Shown: positions 11,295 to 21,473 of the stretch, in pieces
Position numbering within the stretch: the first letter of the stretch is position 1
Layout: every line of letters starts with the position of its first letter
Origin: an uncultured Flavobacteriales bacterium
Lineage (GTDB): Bacteria; Bacteroidota; Bacteroidia; Flavobacteriales_D; Parvicellaceae
Length of the DNA stretch: 64,000 nucleotides
Reading direction: 5' to 3'
Assembly (NCBI GenBank): GCA_943788755.1
Contig: CALSRM010000003.1
Coordinates: 186,001 to 250,000, forward strand
Notes under the pieces: generated by a model
What the model was told of the DNA's origin: nothing
Database searches by the model: none
The model's input: the letters and a program-made list of their open reading frames with translations, nothing else
Translations under genes and position numbers: made by a program

Positions 11295-11368
11295 GGGCCC
11301 ATAGCTCAGCTGGTTAGAGCACCTGACTCATAATCAGGGGGTCCTAGGTTCGAGCCCTAGTGGGCCCA
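11295..11368 (+). tRNA. tRNA with CAU anticodon (elongator Met or Ile2; identity not resolved)
   Basis: 74 nt cloverleaf: GGGCCCA acceptor pairs TGGGCCC; anticodon stem CCTGA-CTCATAA-TCAGG; T-loop GGTTCGAGCCC; no encoded CCA. Confidence 0.92.
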
Positions 11369-11379
11369 CAAGTAATAGA

Positions 11380-11417
11380 AAGGCTTTCAGACTTATATGG
11401 TTTGGAAGCCTTTTTTC
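11380..11417 (+). terminator. Putative terminator after tRNA
   Basis: AAAGGCTT...AAGCCTTTTTT inverted repeat with T-run. Confidence 0.6.
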
Positions 11418-11644
11418 GCTTGCACGTATCTCACTCATTATTGAGGACAAAGCTTCATAATACAAATCCCAATAACCTGCTCAACCAGTGTTGAATATCT
11501 TCAAATAGATTTTTAATGAAGTAACGTATATTTTCTTCAAATTTAAATATCATTGAAGAAGGCAACTATAAACTCTCTTTTGGACATAAAAAAAGGTCCA
11601 GTTTTCACTGAGCCTTTTAAAAAAAAATTATGGTTAATTGTTAA

Positions 11645-12334
11645 TTATCCTATACGGAAATTAACTGGAAGCGTAAACCAAACACTTACTTTTTTTCCTC
11701 GTTGCTCTCCAGCAGTCCACTTAGGCATACTCTTAACGGCTCTAATAGCTTCTCTGTCCAAAGTTTTATGAACACCACGTACAACTTTCACTTCTCCAAT
11801 TGTTCCATCTTTTTTCACTACAAACTTTACATAAACTTTTCCTTGAATACCAGCTTCTCTGGCCATTTCCGGATACTTCACTTCTTTTCCCAAGTAGTTG
11901 TACATCTCTGCAGCTCCTCCTGGAAATTCTGGTTGTTGTTCAACAAACTCAAAAATTTCTTCAACCTCGATAACTTCCTCTTCCTCAACAACATCAATTA
12001 TTTCAACAACCTCAGATTCTTGATCTTGCATTGTTACTATCGTTTCTTCACGCTCATCATCTTCTTCCAATATTTCAACTTCTTCCGGTGGTGCCGGTGG
12101 TGGCGGTGGCGGTGGCGGTGGTGGCGGTGGTGGTGGCGCATCGTTCATATCAATCACCTCTTCATCCTCTAATTCAGCTAACCCTGAATCCAAGGAGCTA
12201 TTAGGCGGAACAATGTTCGTATATTCCATCATAGACAACATTACTCCCATTACAATAACTCCTCCTATTAAAACCAGTCCAGTTCTGATAATAGTGCTAT
12301 CAATATTTGCGTAACTTGTTTTCTTTGCTTCCAT
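11645..12334 (-). CDS. TonB family energy transducer
   Basis: 229 aa; N-terminal TM, long polyproline segment, C-terminal TonB domain (YPEMAREAGIQGKVYVKFVVKKDGTIGEVKVVRGVH). Confidence 0.93.
   Translation of the reverse strand: MEAKKTSYANIDSTIIRTGLVLIGGVIVMGVMLSMMEYTNIVPPNSSLDSGLAELEDEEVIDMNDAPPPPPPPPPPPPPPAPPEEVEILEEDDEREETIVTMQDQESEVVEIIDVVEEEEVIEVEEIFEFVEQQPEFPGGAAEMYNYLGKEVKYPEMAREAGIQGKVYVKFVVKKDGTIGEVKVVRGVHKTLDREAIRAVKSMPKWTAGEQRGKKVSVWFTLPVNFRIG
12086..12139. repeat. GGTGGC-type triplet microsatellite encoding the polyproline tract
   Basis: Direct reading: ccggtggtgccggtggtggcggtggcggtggcggtggtggcggtggtggtggc. Confidence 0.9.
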
Positions 12335-12494
12335 TTTTTTGAGTTTTATACATTAACTCTTATTAAAAATATATCCAAAATTAAATTGAATATATAACGC
12401 TAAAATAAGAAGAATTATTCTAAAATTGACATCTAATACAAACCATTAACTAAATAGTTCAATCCTTTGCATCATTAATTTAATTATGATGAAC

Positions 12495-12887
12495 CTACTT
12501 AGTTTTTTCTATCCTTTTATTTAATTGGGTAATTAGTATTATAGCACCAACAGAAGCTCCAATTCCATTAGCCAAAACATCAAAAATATCACCAACCCTC
12601 CCTGCAACAAAAACTGACTGAATAAATTCAATCCCAACACCTAAAAAAAGACAATAAAGAAAGGCAATTACAAAAATTCTATTTCTTGAATATGAAGAGT
12701 GAAAATAGTTCACTAAGCCGCTACCAACCAATATAATAAGCACTAAATACAAAGTGGAGTGTATTACCTTATCTGCTCCTTTAAAGCTTAAAAAAGAGGA
12801 GCTAGGTAAATTATCTCCAGGCATTAAACATACCAAGAGTATTAATAGAGTCCAGGCAATACCAAACTTATTCTTATTTAAAAACAT
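12495..12887 (-). CDS. VanZ-like family membrane protein
   Basis: 130 aa; DKVIHSTLYLVLIILVG and FLGVGIEFIQSVFVAGRVGDIFDVLANGIGASVG. Confidence 0.88.
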   Translation of the reverse strand: MFLNKNKFGIAWTLLILLVCLMPGDNLPSSSFLSFKGADKVIHSTLYLVLIILVGSGLVNYFHSSYSRNRIFVIAFLYCLFLGVGIEFIQSVFVAGRVGDIFDVLANGIGASVGAIILITQLNKRIEKTK

Positions 12888-12895
12888 TAAAAGAT

Positions 12896-13273
12896 TTACC
12901 CAATCAATTCCTGGTACTGATCAGCATTCAGCAAACCTTCAACTTGTGTTGCGTCACTCATTTCTACTTTAACCAACCACCCATCTCCATAAGGATCACT
13001 ATTTACTGTTTCAGGATCTTGTTCTAAAGCCTCATTAAATGAAGTAATCTCACCAGATACAGGCATAAACAAATCCGAAACTGTTTTAACTGCTTCGATT
13101 GATCCAAAAACTTCTTCTTGTTCTAGTTCCTCGCCTTCCGTTTCTACTTCAACGTATACAATGTCACCTAATTCTCCCTGAGCAAAAGCGGTAATACCTA
13201 CTGTTGCAACGTTACCTTCAACCTTCAACCATTCATGGTCTTTTGTATATTTTAAATCTGATGGAATGTTCAT
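12896..13273 (-). CDS. gcvH: Glycine cleavage system H protein
   Basis: 125 aa; [34 protein letters not shown], lipoyl site [16 protein letters not shown]. Confidence 0.97.
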   Translation of the reverse strand: MNIPSDLKYTKDHEWLKVEGNVATVGITAFAQGELGDIVYVEVETEGEELEQEEVFGSIEAVKTVSDLFMPVSGEITSFNEALEQDPETVNSDPYGDGWLVKVEMSDATQVEGLLNADQYQELIG

Positions 13274-13373
13274 GTCTATTATTTGTTAATTATTTAATAC
13301 GAACTTATGAAATACTTTTGAGCTTCACACTTTATTCTTTCGTTTTTTACTCTTATAATAGTGATCTCAGTCT

Positions 13374-16300
13374 CTATTGAAGCATAAATCGAAGCGCTAC
13401 ACCAGCATTTGTATTTGCTGTCGGAAATGATGTAGAAATAAAGGGAGTGTTCATTACTCTATCATAGTACAATCTGACTGTAAGACTTTTACCTAATTTG
13501 TAATTTCCAGAGAATTTAATTGATGTCATTTTTTGCCCGGCTGTAGCCTGATTTTGGTTTTCTATAATTTTTCTAGTTATGGTTTTATTATCTCTAATAG
13601 AAACATCTAACCGTAAAACCAAATCACTAGGCTTTACCTTTTTCCCATTAAATTTAATCGGCAACTGAAGTTTTTTCCATGTATAGCCAGACCCAATAAC
13701 CAATTCAGTCCCCTTGATTTCAGTTATTTGATTATTTGCTAAACTTAATGAAATATTTCTATCTTTCTTGATCTCTAACTTTGCCATTACACTATTTTTA
13801 AGCCTCATATCCACTCCCAATAATGGCGCAAATTGTTCCATTATAGACATCGTTAATATTTGCTTTTCTGCGATAAAATTACCAGCAATATCAACCTGCG
13901 TTGCGTTTCCATCAGCATCAAATGTACCATCCAAGTTTGTTGTATATCCAGATAAGTTAAAGCTTGACCTATATGCATGGCTAAATGATAATGTTTTAAC
14001 ATATTTCTTCACCCATTTAATTTTAGATAGTCCATCATATGTTATTCTCCAATTTGGCAATGGAATTTGCTTAAATGGGTTTATGGTTTTTTTGTTGATA
14101 TTTTTACCGGTATATGCCGCTAAAAACGACCCAATTATTACTTCTTGTTGAGATGAACCATACCCTCCAGCATATCCATTTTCGTTCAGCTCATTTGCCG
14201 AGTTAGGATTGTTTTCACCTAAAACAGCAGACACTTCTTGTCTGAAATTCCTTAAGTTATCAAACGTAGCATTCTGCAATGCGTCTCCAGTATCAGATTG
14301 AAGATCTCTATTAAATGCTGTTCTCCAAGTTATTATTGAAGTACTGAAAGATCCTGTAAATTGTTCATTTCTCAGATCAAATTCATCCGTGAAATCATCC
14401 CAACCTAAATTAGAATTCGTGTTTTCAGCTAAATTTCTATCTGCGGTTAAATCAATTCTTAATCCTAAAATCGGCTTCAGAGTTGCTTTAATATTTAACT
14501 TCTCAGTATGGTTTGAAGCAAACTGCGTATTAATAATATCAAAATTTGCAGTATCTACAAGCCAATTATTTAAATAAGCGTCTCTAGCAAAATTATTGGT
14601 AGTGGTATCACCAAAAATATCTCTCATTTGATACCCTCCGGCAATAAAATCCAAGGAAGGTCCAAAGAAATTATTATCCATTCCCATTACATTGGTAGAA
14701 TTATTATACCCGGGAAGTAATATTCCATCATTTGTACTATAATTCACACTAACATTCTTTAAAGACATTATCAGCAGAGCGGTATGACCAAAGACATTCA
14801 GTTTGTCTTTTTCCTTCTTTTTCTCCTTGATAAACTTTTTAAGCTCGGCAATTTTTTCTTCATCTTTTACGGCTCTTCTTTTTAGTCGTTTCAATTCACT
14901 TTCTAATTCTAACAAAGACATATCTTTTGGTGTTTTTGTCTTTCTTATTTTGTCTTTTTCCTCTTTTCCCTTCCCTGCGGTTTTATTTGTCTTGCCAGCT
15001 CTATTAATCCGATTGTTATTTCCTTTACTTATTTTACTAAACTTCTTGTTTACCTCTTTGAAATAAGGCACTTTATTATAAAGTGTAGTCATATTTAACT
15101 TTCCGTTCCAAGTGACAACTCTCGAATTCTGAATAATATTACCAACTTTTCGAGTTTGAGTATCGCCATTTTCATCAATTATTTCAAAGTTGTCTAATGC
15201 AAGAGGAGATCTGGTCCAATCGTAATTTCCGCTATAGCGAGTTGTTAATGTTATCCAATCCGTTAGCGGAAATTTATTGAAAGGCCACTTAAATGTGACA
15301 TTAGCTATGTGTCCATAGCTCATTGTTTCCCCAAAACTTTTTATACTGTTCAACATTTGTGTTTTGGAGGAATCAGCGTCATAACCAAATGCACCTTCAT
15401 CTACCTTTCCAAATGGTTCATTAATAAAAGCTCTATTTTTTGCAGTAAAATCAAATTTTAAACTTTTTGTTATGTCATATTTCAAATTATAATCTCGATC
15501 CCAATTAAACATTTTATTGTATTGAGGAATAGTTAATCCCCCAAAGTTATTCCGCACCTCATATTCACTGTATGTTCTATTCATTCTTGTTCTAAATCCA
15601 AGTTGTTTTGGAGCCAAGTAAAGGTTAAAGTCTTTTATTGGTCTTAACCACTTTGATTTACGAAATGCTTTTATTTTTTTAAATGGCTCCCATGGTTTAG
15701 GGTTATTATTGAATCCATAATTCAATGAGCCTAGATGATTTAACGTTCGATCATATTGCGTATTTATATCCCTATGCGAAATTTGGCTATAAGAATAAGT
15801 AAGTGATATATTTGATATATCGTAAAAGTGGGCTTTTTTGGTCTTACCATTTTTTCCTTGCCCTCTTTCTTTTCTAACGTTAGTGAAGTTAATCGATTTT
15901 CTTTCTGTAATATCTCTTCCAGCATCCAATCTTTCTTTCCATTCCTCTTTTGATTCTACCTCATTTTGAACCAGTAATAAATCCCCCAAAAGTGGATCGT
16001 ATTGAGGTTTAATAATACTATTCGAATAGCCTAAATACATGGGGACCTTAATCCCAGATTTATCTCCAAAAAACTTACCTAATTGAACAGTAGTAGAAGC
16101 ATCTACTCCGTAAACATATTCCTGCGCTCTTTCACTTACTCTCTTTTCAATAGATCCAAAACCAGGCGTAGCATAATTTCCAGACAGTGACATATCTGCA
16201 AAATCAGCCATATTTGCACTTATCCTGCCTATCGTGGCCCACCCTCCACGCTCATTAAAGTCTGTAAGCCTTAGTTCATTTACCCAAATTTCTGCACACT

Positions 16301-19300
16301 TTTCTTCACCATCATCTGGTTGCCATTGGTTGTATTTATCGTCTTTTTTCGGGTTCCGTACACCGATCATTATTGTTTTTAAATTTTGCAAATTCGGATT
16401 TCCTATTACTGAGATATTCCTTGTGTTATCTACATTATCAGTTTCTGTGTATTTCTCTAGTAAAGAAAATCCGGGAATATTATTTCTTCTTGTTTTAACC
16501 TGTTTTAAACTATCCAGTTCAATAATAATATTATTAGCTACTGGCCAAACGTCAGCTGCCGCATTTTGATACCATTCACTCATTTTTACAGGCATTTCAT
16601 ATTCGTAGTAATTACTAACAAAGTCAGTCCCTAATCGAACAAAAACGGTTACCTCATCGTCTCCAACAAATGCATCGTTATTTGATTCTCCATGCACATA
16701 CATTTCAATTTTCTTATAATTCCGAACATCAAAGCTTACATTTCGATACGCCGCTCTGGCATCGCCATCCTGAAGTCCACATACATCCAACACTAATGAT
16801 TGTTCATTTTGCTGTGCTAGGTTCGCTGTTTGATAGTTTGTTTCTCTAATTATGTCTTCTGGAAGCACATAATTAATTGGATCTCTATTTCCGTTATCTT
16901 CAATATTTACTGCTCCAATATTAAACGTAGTATTTGACTCTTCCCCCTGCAAATACTCTCCTTCATTTAACAATGAGTTCAAATAAGTTCTCCATTCTCC
17001 ACGAATTAACTCTAGGCGGGCAAATCTCAAGACAACCTCCTGATTCCAGCCTTTCATAAACATTCTAATGAAACGTATGGATCTAAAATCTTGTATCCCA
17101 TTTACCTTAGAAGTAAACTCTCTTATTGGAATTCTAAATTGATACCAATATACTTGCTTTTGACTTTTTTCATCTTTTGCTAAAATCCTATCAGTAATAT
17201 AATTTGTGCCAATATTCATGTTTTGAGGCCGCATATTTACCCTATATTGAAAATAACTTTCCGTTTCATTTAAATTATTGTCTTGATTAATATCCTCAAC
17301 ATTTGGTAAAGTAGAAGCAGATGTTGGATAACCATCACCATTTAATGCGGCAGACATTTCAGATGTTGGTGAATTCCCATCTGCCCCATTATATTCTTTG
17401 TACCGCTCTAATATGTCGATCTGATTAGCATTATAACTATCATCTCTAAAATAATTATAATCATCAGATGAAGGGTCGGCACTTAACTTGGCATAAGCTG
17501 TTGGATTTAGTATTGCGGAGGAAGAAGATAAAAAAGCACTGAAAAATTCTCTTTCGTCTTCATTTTTTAATCCATCAAATCCAACATCTTGATTTGGTCT
17601 TGTTTCTACATCATTGTCAAATGCATTTACAATGACCTGTGAAGTTGGAATCCAACCCCAAGCAGTTTGGGTTAAAATTTCCGGGTCATAAACGCCATCT
17701 GTGGGTAAGCCATTTTCATAAGACTTTCTGCCATCTCTAAGTATATCTTCAGAAATATTACCTAAATTAAAATACAGTTCACCACCTGTTGAATTTTGTG
17801 AATCTTCATTCGTTGCTGGTTCTCCAAAACTATTGCTTGCTGCTGTGCTAAACGGATCCATTACCCAAAACTGGATATATTCAATATTAGCAGCCTCAAA
17901 GTCGTTGGTTGTAAGCGTCCTCATTACCCCTGCCCATCTACTGCCTGGATCTTTTAGTTCACCATTAGTTTCCACCCCTGCAGATAAAGCACTTCCACTA
18001 GGAGCATCATAATTATATGGCCCTCTATCTTGCGGATAATACGCTAAATCTAATACCGGAATGTTATTTAACTGCCCTGTGCTTAACTGTTTATTAGGGA
18101 AAACCTCACTCACCAAAACTTGCCGCATTAGATTGTTTTTCTGCATTGGATCTCCTTTAATATGGTCAGGTGTCAAATTATTGTCGTTATGGAACAATGG
18201 GTCAATGACATACCAAGACAATTTTGCTCTATTTTTTCCGTAAATCAAATCATCATAAGAACTAGCTTCAGGAAATAATGTCGGTTGACCTTGTGGAACC
18301 GATGCTAGCACCCAAGTATTAAACGAACGTATATCAATTGCAGACTGACTACCTTCAAAATCATCAATATATGAAGTCCCTTCTTTTCCAATAGCTCTAT
18401 TATGGCCTGGAATAATTGTAGCAATTTCTCCTGTAAAATTTACGATAGACTTTTCCTTCGTATTAATAAAAGGAATGTTATCAACTAATTTTGTCAAATA
18501 CGGAACTTCTTTTCTAAAGCCTCCGTCTAATCCTAACATAGTATTCGAAATGGGCTCGTCTCCAATATTTACTTTTTGAGTCAAAGGCTTTTCAGTTAAA
18601 CGCATCATTGTTGCTCCTATGTTCGCATTTTTACTAATACGGTAATCCAAGTGAGTTCCAATTAAAGATTTTGTTTGGATACTGAAAAGGGAGTTACTTT
18701 CAAGCGATATTTTAATGGGTGTTCCTGAACTTAAAATACCATCATTCAATATTTTCACACGTCCCAAGTTATAGTCCACAGTATAATCCACGCCTTCAGA
18801 CAATTGAGCTCCGCCAGCAACTACTTTAACGGATCCTTGCGGTATATTAAGAGCATTGAGAGAAATTTCAGAACTTACTGACGATTGATAAGTCCCTTTT
18901 ATTTTAAACCTATTTAACTCCGGAATCTGTTGCGCAGCTGTTTTTGTACTATCGTATAATTGGCTGAAAACGATTGTTTTTCTTACAGACTGAGACACCC
19001 CTTTGTCTATAAGCGCGTCATCTAGTGTCTTTCCAAAAGGTTCCTTAGTGGTAAAATAGAGCCTTCCGTTTCGCGGGTTAATTGTTCCCCCATTTATTAT
19101 TTTCCCATTGGCGACAGTTATTGGAATAAAATCAAATACACCATCAGCATATTTTGCTTGTTGTTGATTTATCCTATCCATTTCTAATAGCTGAAGCAGT
19201 AATTTATCATCTACACCAGGTTTTGGAATATAGTTTACATCAACACTTGTACTTGGATTATTATACCAAACATCTAGCCTAAAATTAATAGGGTCAATTT

Positions 19301-20789
19301 GATATGCACCAAGTGAATAAACATTCTTCATCATCAAATCCCACAATTTCTTGGTTGGGTTCCTAACAGTTGATTTCAATAATTTTAAAAATAACGCATC
19401 TTGTCCTGTTACTCCATCTGTTGAAAATTCACCAACTTGATAAGTCTCCCCTTTATAAGTATATTGATAAGACACAGCTAATACCTCATCATTGTTCAAG
19501 GATTGATTTAACGAAACGTATCCTAATAAAGCATTGTAAGAATATTCATTTGACGATAACAATCTGGCATTTTCTAACTTTTCATAATCAACACTTTGCT
19601 GCAAAGTTCCAGCAGGCGTGGAAGCTAATAAATTTGAAGCATTTACATAGTTTCGGATTCCTTGACTAGAAGTCAAATATGAATACATCGCATTATTATC
19701 ATTATCAGGGTTGGAAGCCCCATTTATATTCCAACCTGCATTTTGCATATTATCTCCTTCACTCTCACCTAAATCAGCGAACGCTATAATGTTTCTAGTT
19801 TCAGAAAAATCATTTGTACGATTTGTTATCCAAACTTCCATTCTTTGAATTTGAACACCCAAAGTTATATTTGGCAAATTTGCCATTGCATTGTCATAAT
19901 TATCTCTAAAAAAGTAATTTAAAAAGTAGTGACGATTTTCCTCATAGTTGTCTGCGAAAATTTCAAAATCACTTACTTGGGCACCTCCGGCAACTTCAAT
20001 TTCCTTTTTCTGCCCTCTTTGTTGCGACAATACAGTGGTTGCTGTTAACCTTCCGAACTTCAGTTCAGATTTGATTCCAAATAAACTTTGACTTCCTGAA
20101 ATTAATGAGCTATTAAGCGGCATACTTACGTTACCCGCCTCTAACTTTTGGATAATTTCATCTTCCTCTCCCGAGTAATTAAGTTTCAGTTCATTTTCAA
20201 AATCAAAAGTTGCTTCTGTGTTATAATTGAATCCAATTTTCATTAAATCTCCAATTTTAGCAGTCAAATTCATCTGAATTTTTTGATCGAAATCAAACGT
20301 CGTTATCTTTCTTTGCTTTTCTGGTAATACAGGATTATCGGTACGTGATGAGTTAATCCCAAAACTCAATTCCGCCGATCCTTGTGGTCTAATTTCAACA
20401 AAATCACTTCCGAATATACTTTTCTTTTTTCTGTCTCCAAATTCACTTAATTCACCATCTTCATCCTTTGTCTCTCTTCCCATGTCCGATTGTTCATTAA
20501 ATTTATCTTGCCAGTATTGTTCCATCGATTGCTCATTTTGGTATTGCAAATACTCCTCAAGCGTCATGGAAGAAGGATTTCTGTAGCTCAAAGAATCTCC
20601 CAAAGTTGAATAAAAAACATACATCCCAGAAACCGGATCATACTCTACGTGCTGTTCAATATTAAGAGGAGCACTAAAGTCAATCAATCCAGATTGTTGC
20701 TCGCTTGAGCTAATCCCATCTTGAATGGGGTAAATTAAGTTTACTTCGGGGGAATCTAATAACGCAACGTACTCTTTAATTGGGTTCAT
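13374..20789 (-). CDS. sprA: T9SS outer-membrane translocon protein SprA
   Basis: 2471 aa giant beta-barrel ORF; SprA-like context next to gcvH and ruvA; AIGKEGTSYIDDFEGSQSAIDIRS. Confidence 0.95.
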   Translation of the reverse strand: MNPIKEYVALLDSPEVNLIYPIQDGISSSEQQSGLIDFSAPLNIEQHVEYDPVSGMYVFYSTLGDSLSYRNPSSMTLEEYLQYQNEQSMEQYWQDKFNEQSDMGRETKDEDGELSEFGDRKKKSIFGSDFVEIRPQGSAELSFGINSSRTDNPVLPEKQRKITTFDFDQKIQMNLTAKIGDLMKIGFNYNTEATFDFENELKLNYSGEEDEIIQKLEAGNVSMPLNSSLISGSQSLFGIKSELKFGRLTATTVLSQQRGQKKEIEVAGGAQVSDFEIFADNYEENRHYFLNYFFRDNYDNAMANLPNITLGVQIQRMEVWITNRTNDFSETRNIIAFADLGESEGDNMQNAGWNINGASNPDNDNNAMYSYLTSSQGIRNYVNASNLLASTPAGTLQQSVDYEKLENARLLSSNEYSYNALLGYVSLNQSLNNDEVLAVSYQYTYKGETYQVGEFSTDGVTGQDALFLKLLKSTVRNPTKKLWDLMMKNVYSLGAYQIDPINFRLDVWYNNPSTSVDVNYIPKPGVDDKLLLQLLEMDRINQQQAKYADGVFDFIPITVANGKIINGGTINPRNGRLYFTTKEPFGKTLDDALIDKGVSQSVRKTIVFSQLYDSTKTAAQQIPELNRFKIKGTYQSSVSSEISLNALNIPQGSVKVVAGGAQLSEGVDYTVDYNLGRVKILNDGILSSGTPIKISLESNSLFSIQTKSLIGTHLDYRISKNANIGATMMRLTEKPLTQKVNIGDEPISNTMLGLDGGFRKEVPYLTKLVDNIPFINTKEKSIVNFTGEIATIIPGHNRAIGKEGTSYIDDFEGSQSAIDIRSFNTWVLASVPQGQPTLFPEASSYDDLIYGKNRAKLSWYVIDPLFHNDNNLTPDHIKGDPMQKNNLMRQVLVSEVFPNKQLSTGQLNNIPVLDLAYYPQDRGPYNYDAPSGSALSAGVETNGELKDPGSRWAGVMRTLTTNDFEAANIEYIQFWVMDPFSTAASNSFGEPATNEDSQNSTGGELYFNLGNISEDILRDGRKSYENGLPTDGVYDPEILTQTAWGWIPTSQVIVNAFDNDVETRPNQDVGFDGLKNEDEREFFSAFLSSSSAILNPTAYAKLSADPSSDDYNYFRDDSYNANQIDILERYKEYNGADGNSPTSEMSAALNGDGYPTSASTLPNVEDINQDNNLNETESYFQYRVNMRPQNMNIGTNYITDRILAKDEKSQKQVYWYQFRIPIREFTSKVNGIQDFRSIRFIRMFMKGWNQEVVLRFARLELIRGEWRTYLNSLLNEGEYLQGEESNTTFNIGAVNIEDNGNRDPINYVLPEDIIRETNYQTANLAQQNEQSLVLDVCGLQDGDARAAYRNVSFDVRNYKKIEMYVHGESNNDAFVGDDEVTVFVRLGTDFVSNYYEYEMPVKMSEWYQNAAADVWPVANNIIIELDSLKQVKTRRNNIPGFSLLEKYTETDNVDNTRNISVIGNPNLQNLKTIMIGVRNPKKDDKYNQWQPDDGEEKCAEIWVNELRLTDFNERGGWATIGRISANMADFADMSLSGNYATPGFGSIEKRVSERAQEYVYGVDASTTVQLGKFFGDKSGIKVPMYLGYSNSIIKPQYDPLLGDLLLVQNEVESKEEWKERLDAGRDITERKSINFTNVRKERGQGKNGKTKKAHFYDISNISLTYSYSQISHRDINTQYDRTLNHLGSLNYGFNNNPKPWEPFKKIKAFRKSKWLRPIKDFNLYLAPKQLGFRTRMNRTYSEYEVRNNFGGLTIPQYNKMFNWDRDYNLKYDITKSLKFDFTAKNRAFINEPFGKVDEGAFGYDADSSKTQMLNSIKSFGETMSYGHIANVTFKWPFNKFPLTDWITLTTRYSGNYDWTRSPLALDNFEIIDENGDTQTRKVGNIIQNSRVVTWNGKLNMTTLYNKVPYFKEVNKKFSKISKGNNNRINRAGKTNKTAGKGKEEKDKIRKTKTPKDMSLLELESELKRLKRRAVKDEEKIAELKKFIKEKKKEKDKLNVFGHTALLIMSLKNVSVNYSTNDGILLPGYNNSTNVMGMDNNFFGPSLDFIAGGYQMRDIFGDTTTNNFARDAYLNNWLVDTANFDIINTQFASNHTEKLNIKATLKPILGLRIDLTADRNLAENTNSNLGWDDFTDEFDLRNEQFTGSFSTSIITWRTAFNRDLQSDTGDALQNATFDNLRNFRQEVSAVLGENNPNSANELNENGYAGGYGSSQQEVIIGSFLAAYTGKNINKKTINPFKQIPLPNWRITYDGLSKIKWVKKYVKTLSFSHAYRSSFNLSGYTTNLDGTFDADGNATQVDIAGNFIAEKQILTMSIMEQFAPLLGVDMRLKNSVMAKLEIKKDRNISLSLANNQITEIKGTELVIGSGYTWKKLQLPIKFNGKKVKPSDLVLRLDVSIRDNKTITRKIIENQNQATAGQKMTSIKFSGNYKLGKSLTVRLYYDRVMNTPFISTSFPTANTNAGVALRFMLQ

Positions 20790-20888
20790 AGCAAAGACAC
20801 TCTGATTAAACAGAATTAATGCTATTGCAGAAATAACAAAATATTTTATTTGCTTTTTCAGGATGGTTTTCTAAATAATTTCGGGAAT

Positions 20889-21473
20889 CTACAAACTCTT
20901 TAGCGTAATCTTAATCAACTGCTCAACAGATATTTCTGATCCAGATTTATCTATGGTTTTGTCAATAACAGTCTCTGCTTTTCTTTTGTCTATTCCTAAA
21001 ACAATCAGTGCAGATAACGCTTCGTTTCTAAGAGTATTGCCTAACGTAGAAGAAAAATCAGAGACTTCCTCAGAAGGAGCTACCTTGTCTTTTAAATCAA
21101 TAATAACTCTTTGCGCTGTTTTCGCTCCAATACCCTTTACTTTTTTTAGCAAATTGACATCGCCTGAAACAATTGCATGTGCAGCTTCATCCGGTGATAG
21201 CGAGGACAATATCATTCTAGCAGTACTTGGTCCCACCCCAGAAACACTAATAAGTTGACGATATATTGTTCTTTCACTTTGCGTACTAAACCCAAATAGG
21301 GTATGCGCATCTTCTTTTATTGAAAGGTGGGTAAACAATCTTAGCTTTCCTTTTTCAGGTATATCAGAAAAAGTTGTTAATGAAATGTGTAAAAAATAAC
21401 CTATTCCATTTACATCTAAAATAACGTAAGCAGGGTTTTTCTCTTCTAATATTCCTTCAATGTGTGTAATCAT
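20889..21473 (-). CDS. ruvA: Holliday junction branch migration protein RuvA
   Basis: 194 aa; MITHIEGILEEKNPAYVILDVNGIGY, HhH motifs SVSGVGPSTARMILS and KVKGIGAKTAQRVIIDLKDK. Confidence 0.97.
   Translation of the reverse strand: MITHIEGILEEKNPAYVILDVNGIGYFLHISLTTFSDIPEKGKLRLFTHLSIKEDAHTLFGFSTQSERTIYRQLISVSGVGPSTARMILSSLSPDEAAHAIVSGDVNLLKKVKGIGAKTAQRVIIDLKDKVAPSEEVSDFSSTLGNTLRNEALSALIVLGIDKRKAETVIDKTIDKSGSEISVEQLIKITLKSL

Noticed and set aside
11702-12172. 156-aa plus-strand ORF rich in Trp/Arg
   Set aside because: Antisense shadow of the tonB-family polyproline repeat; low-complexity translation.
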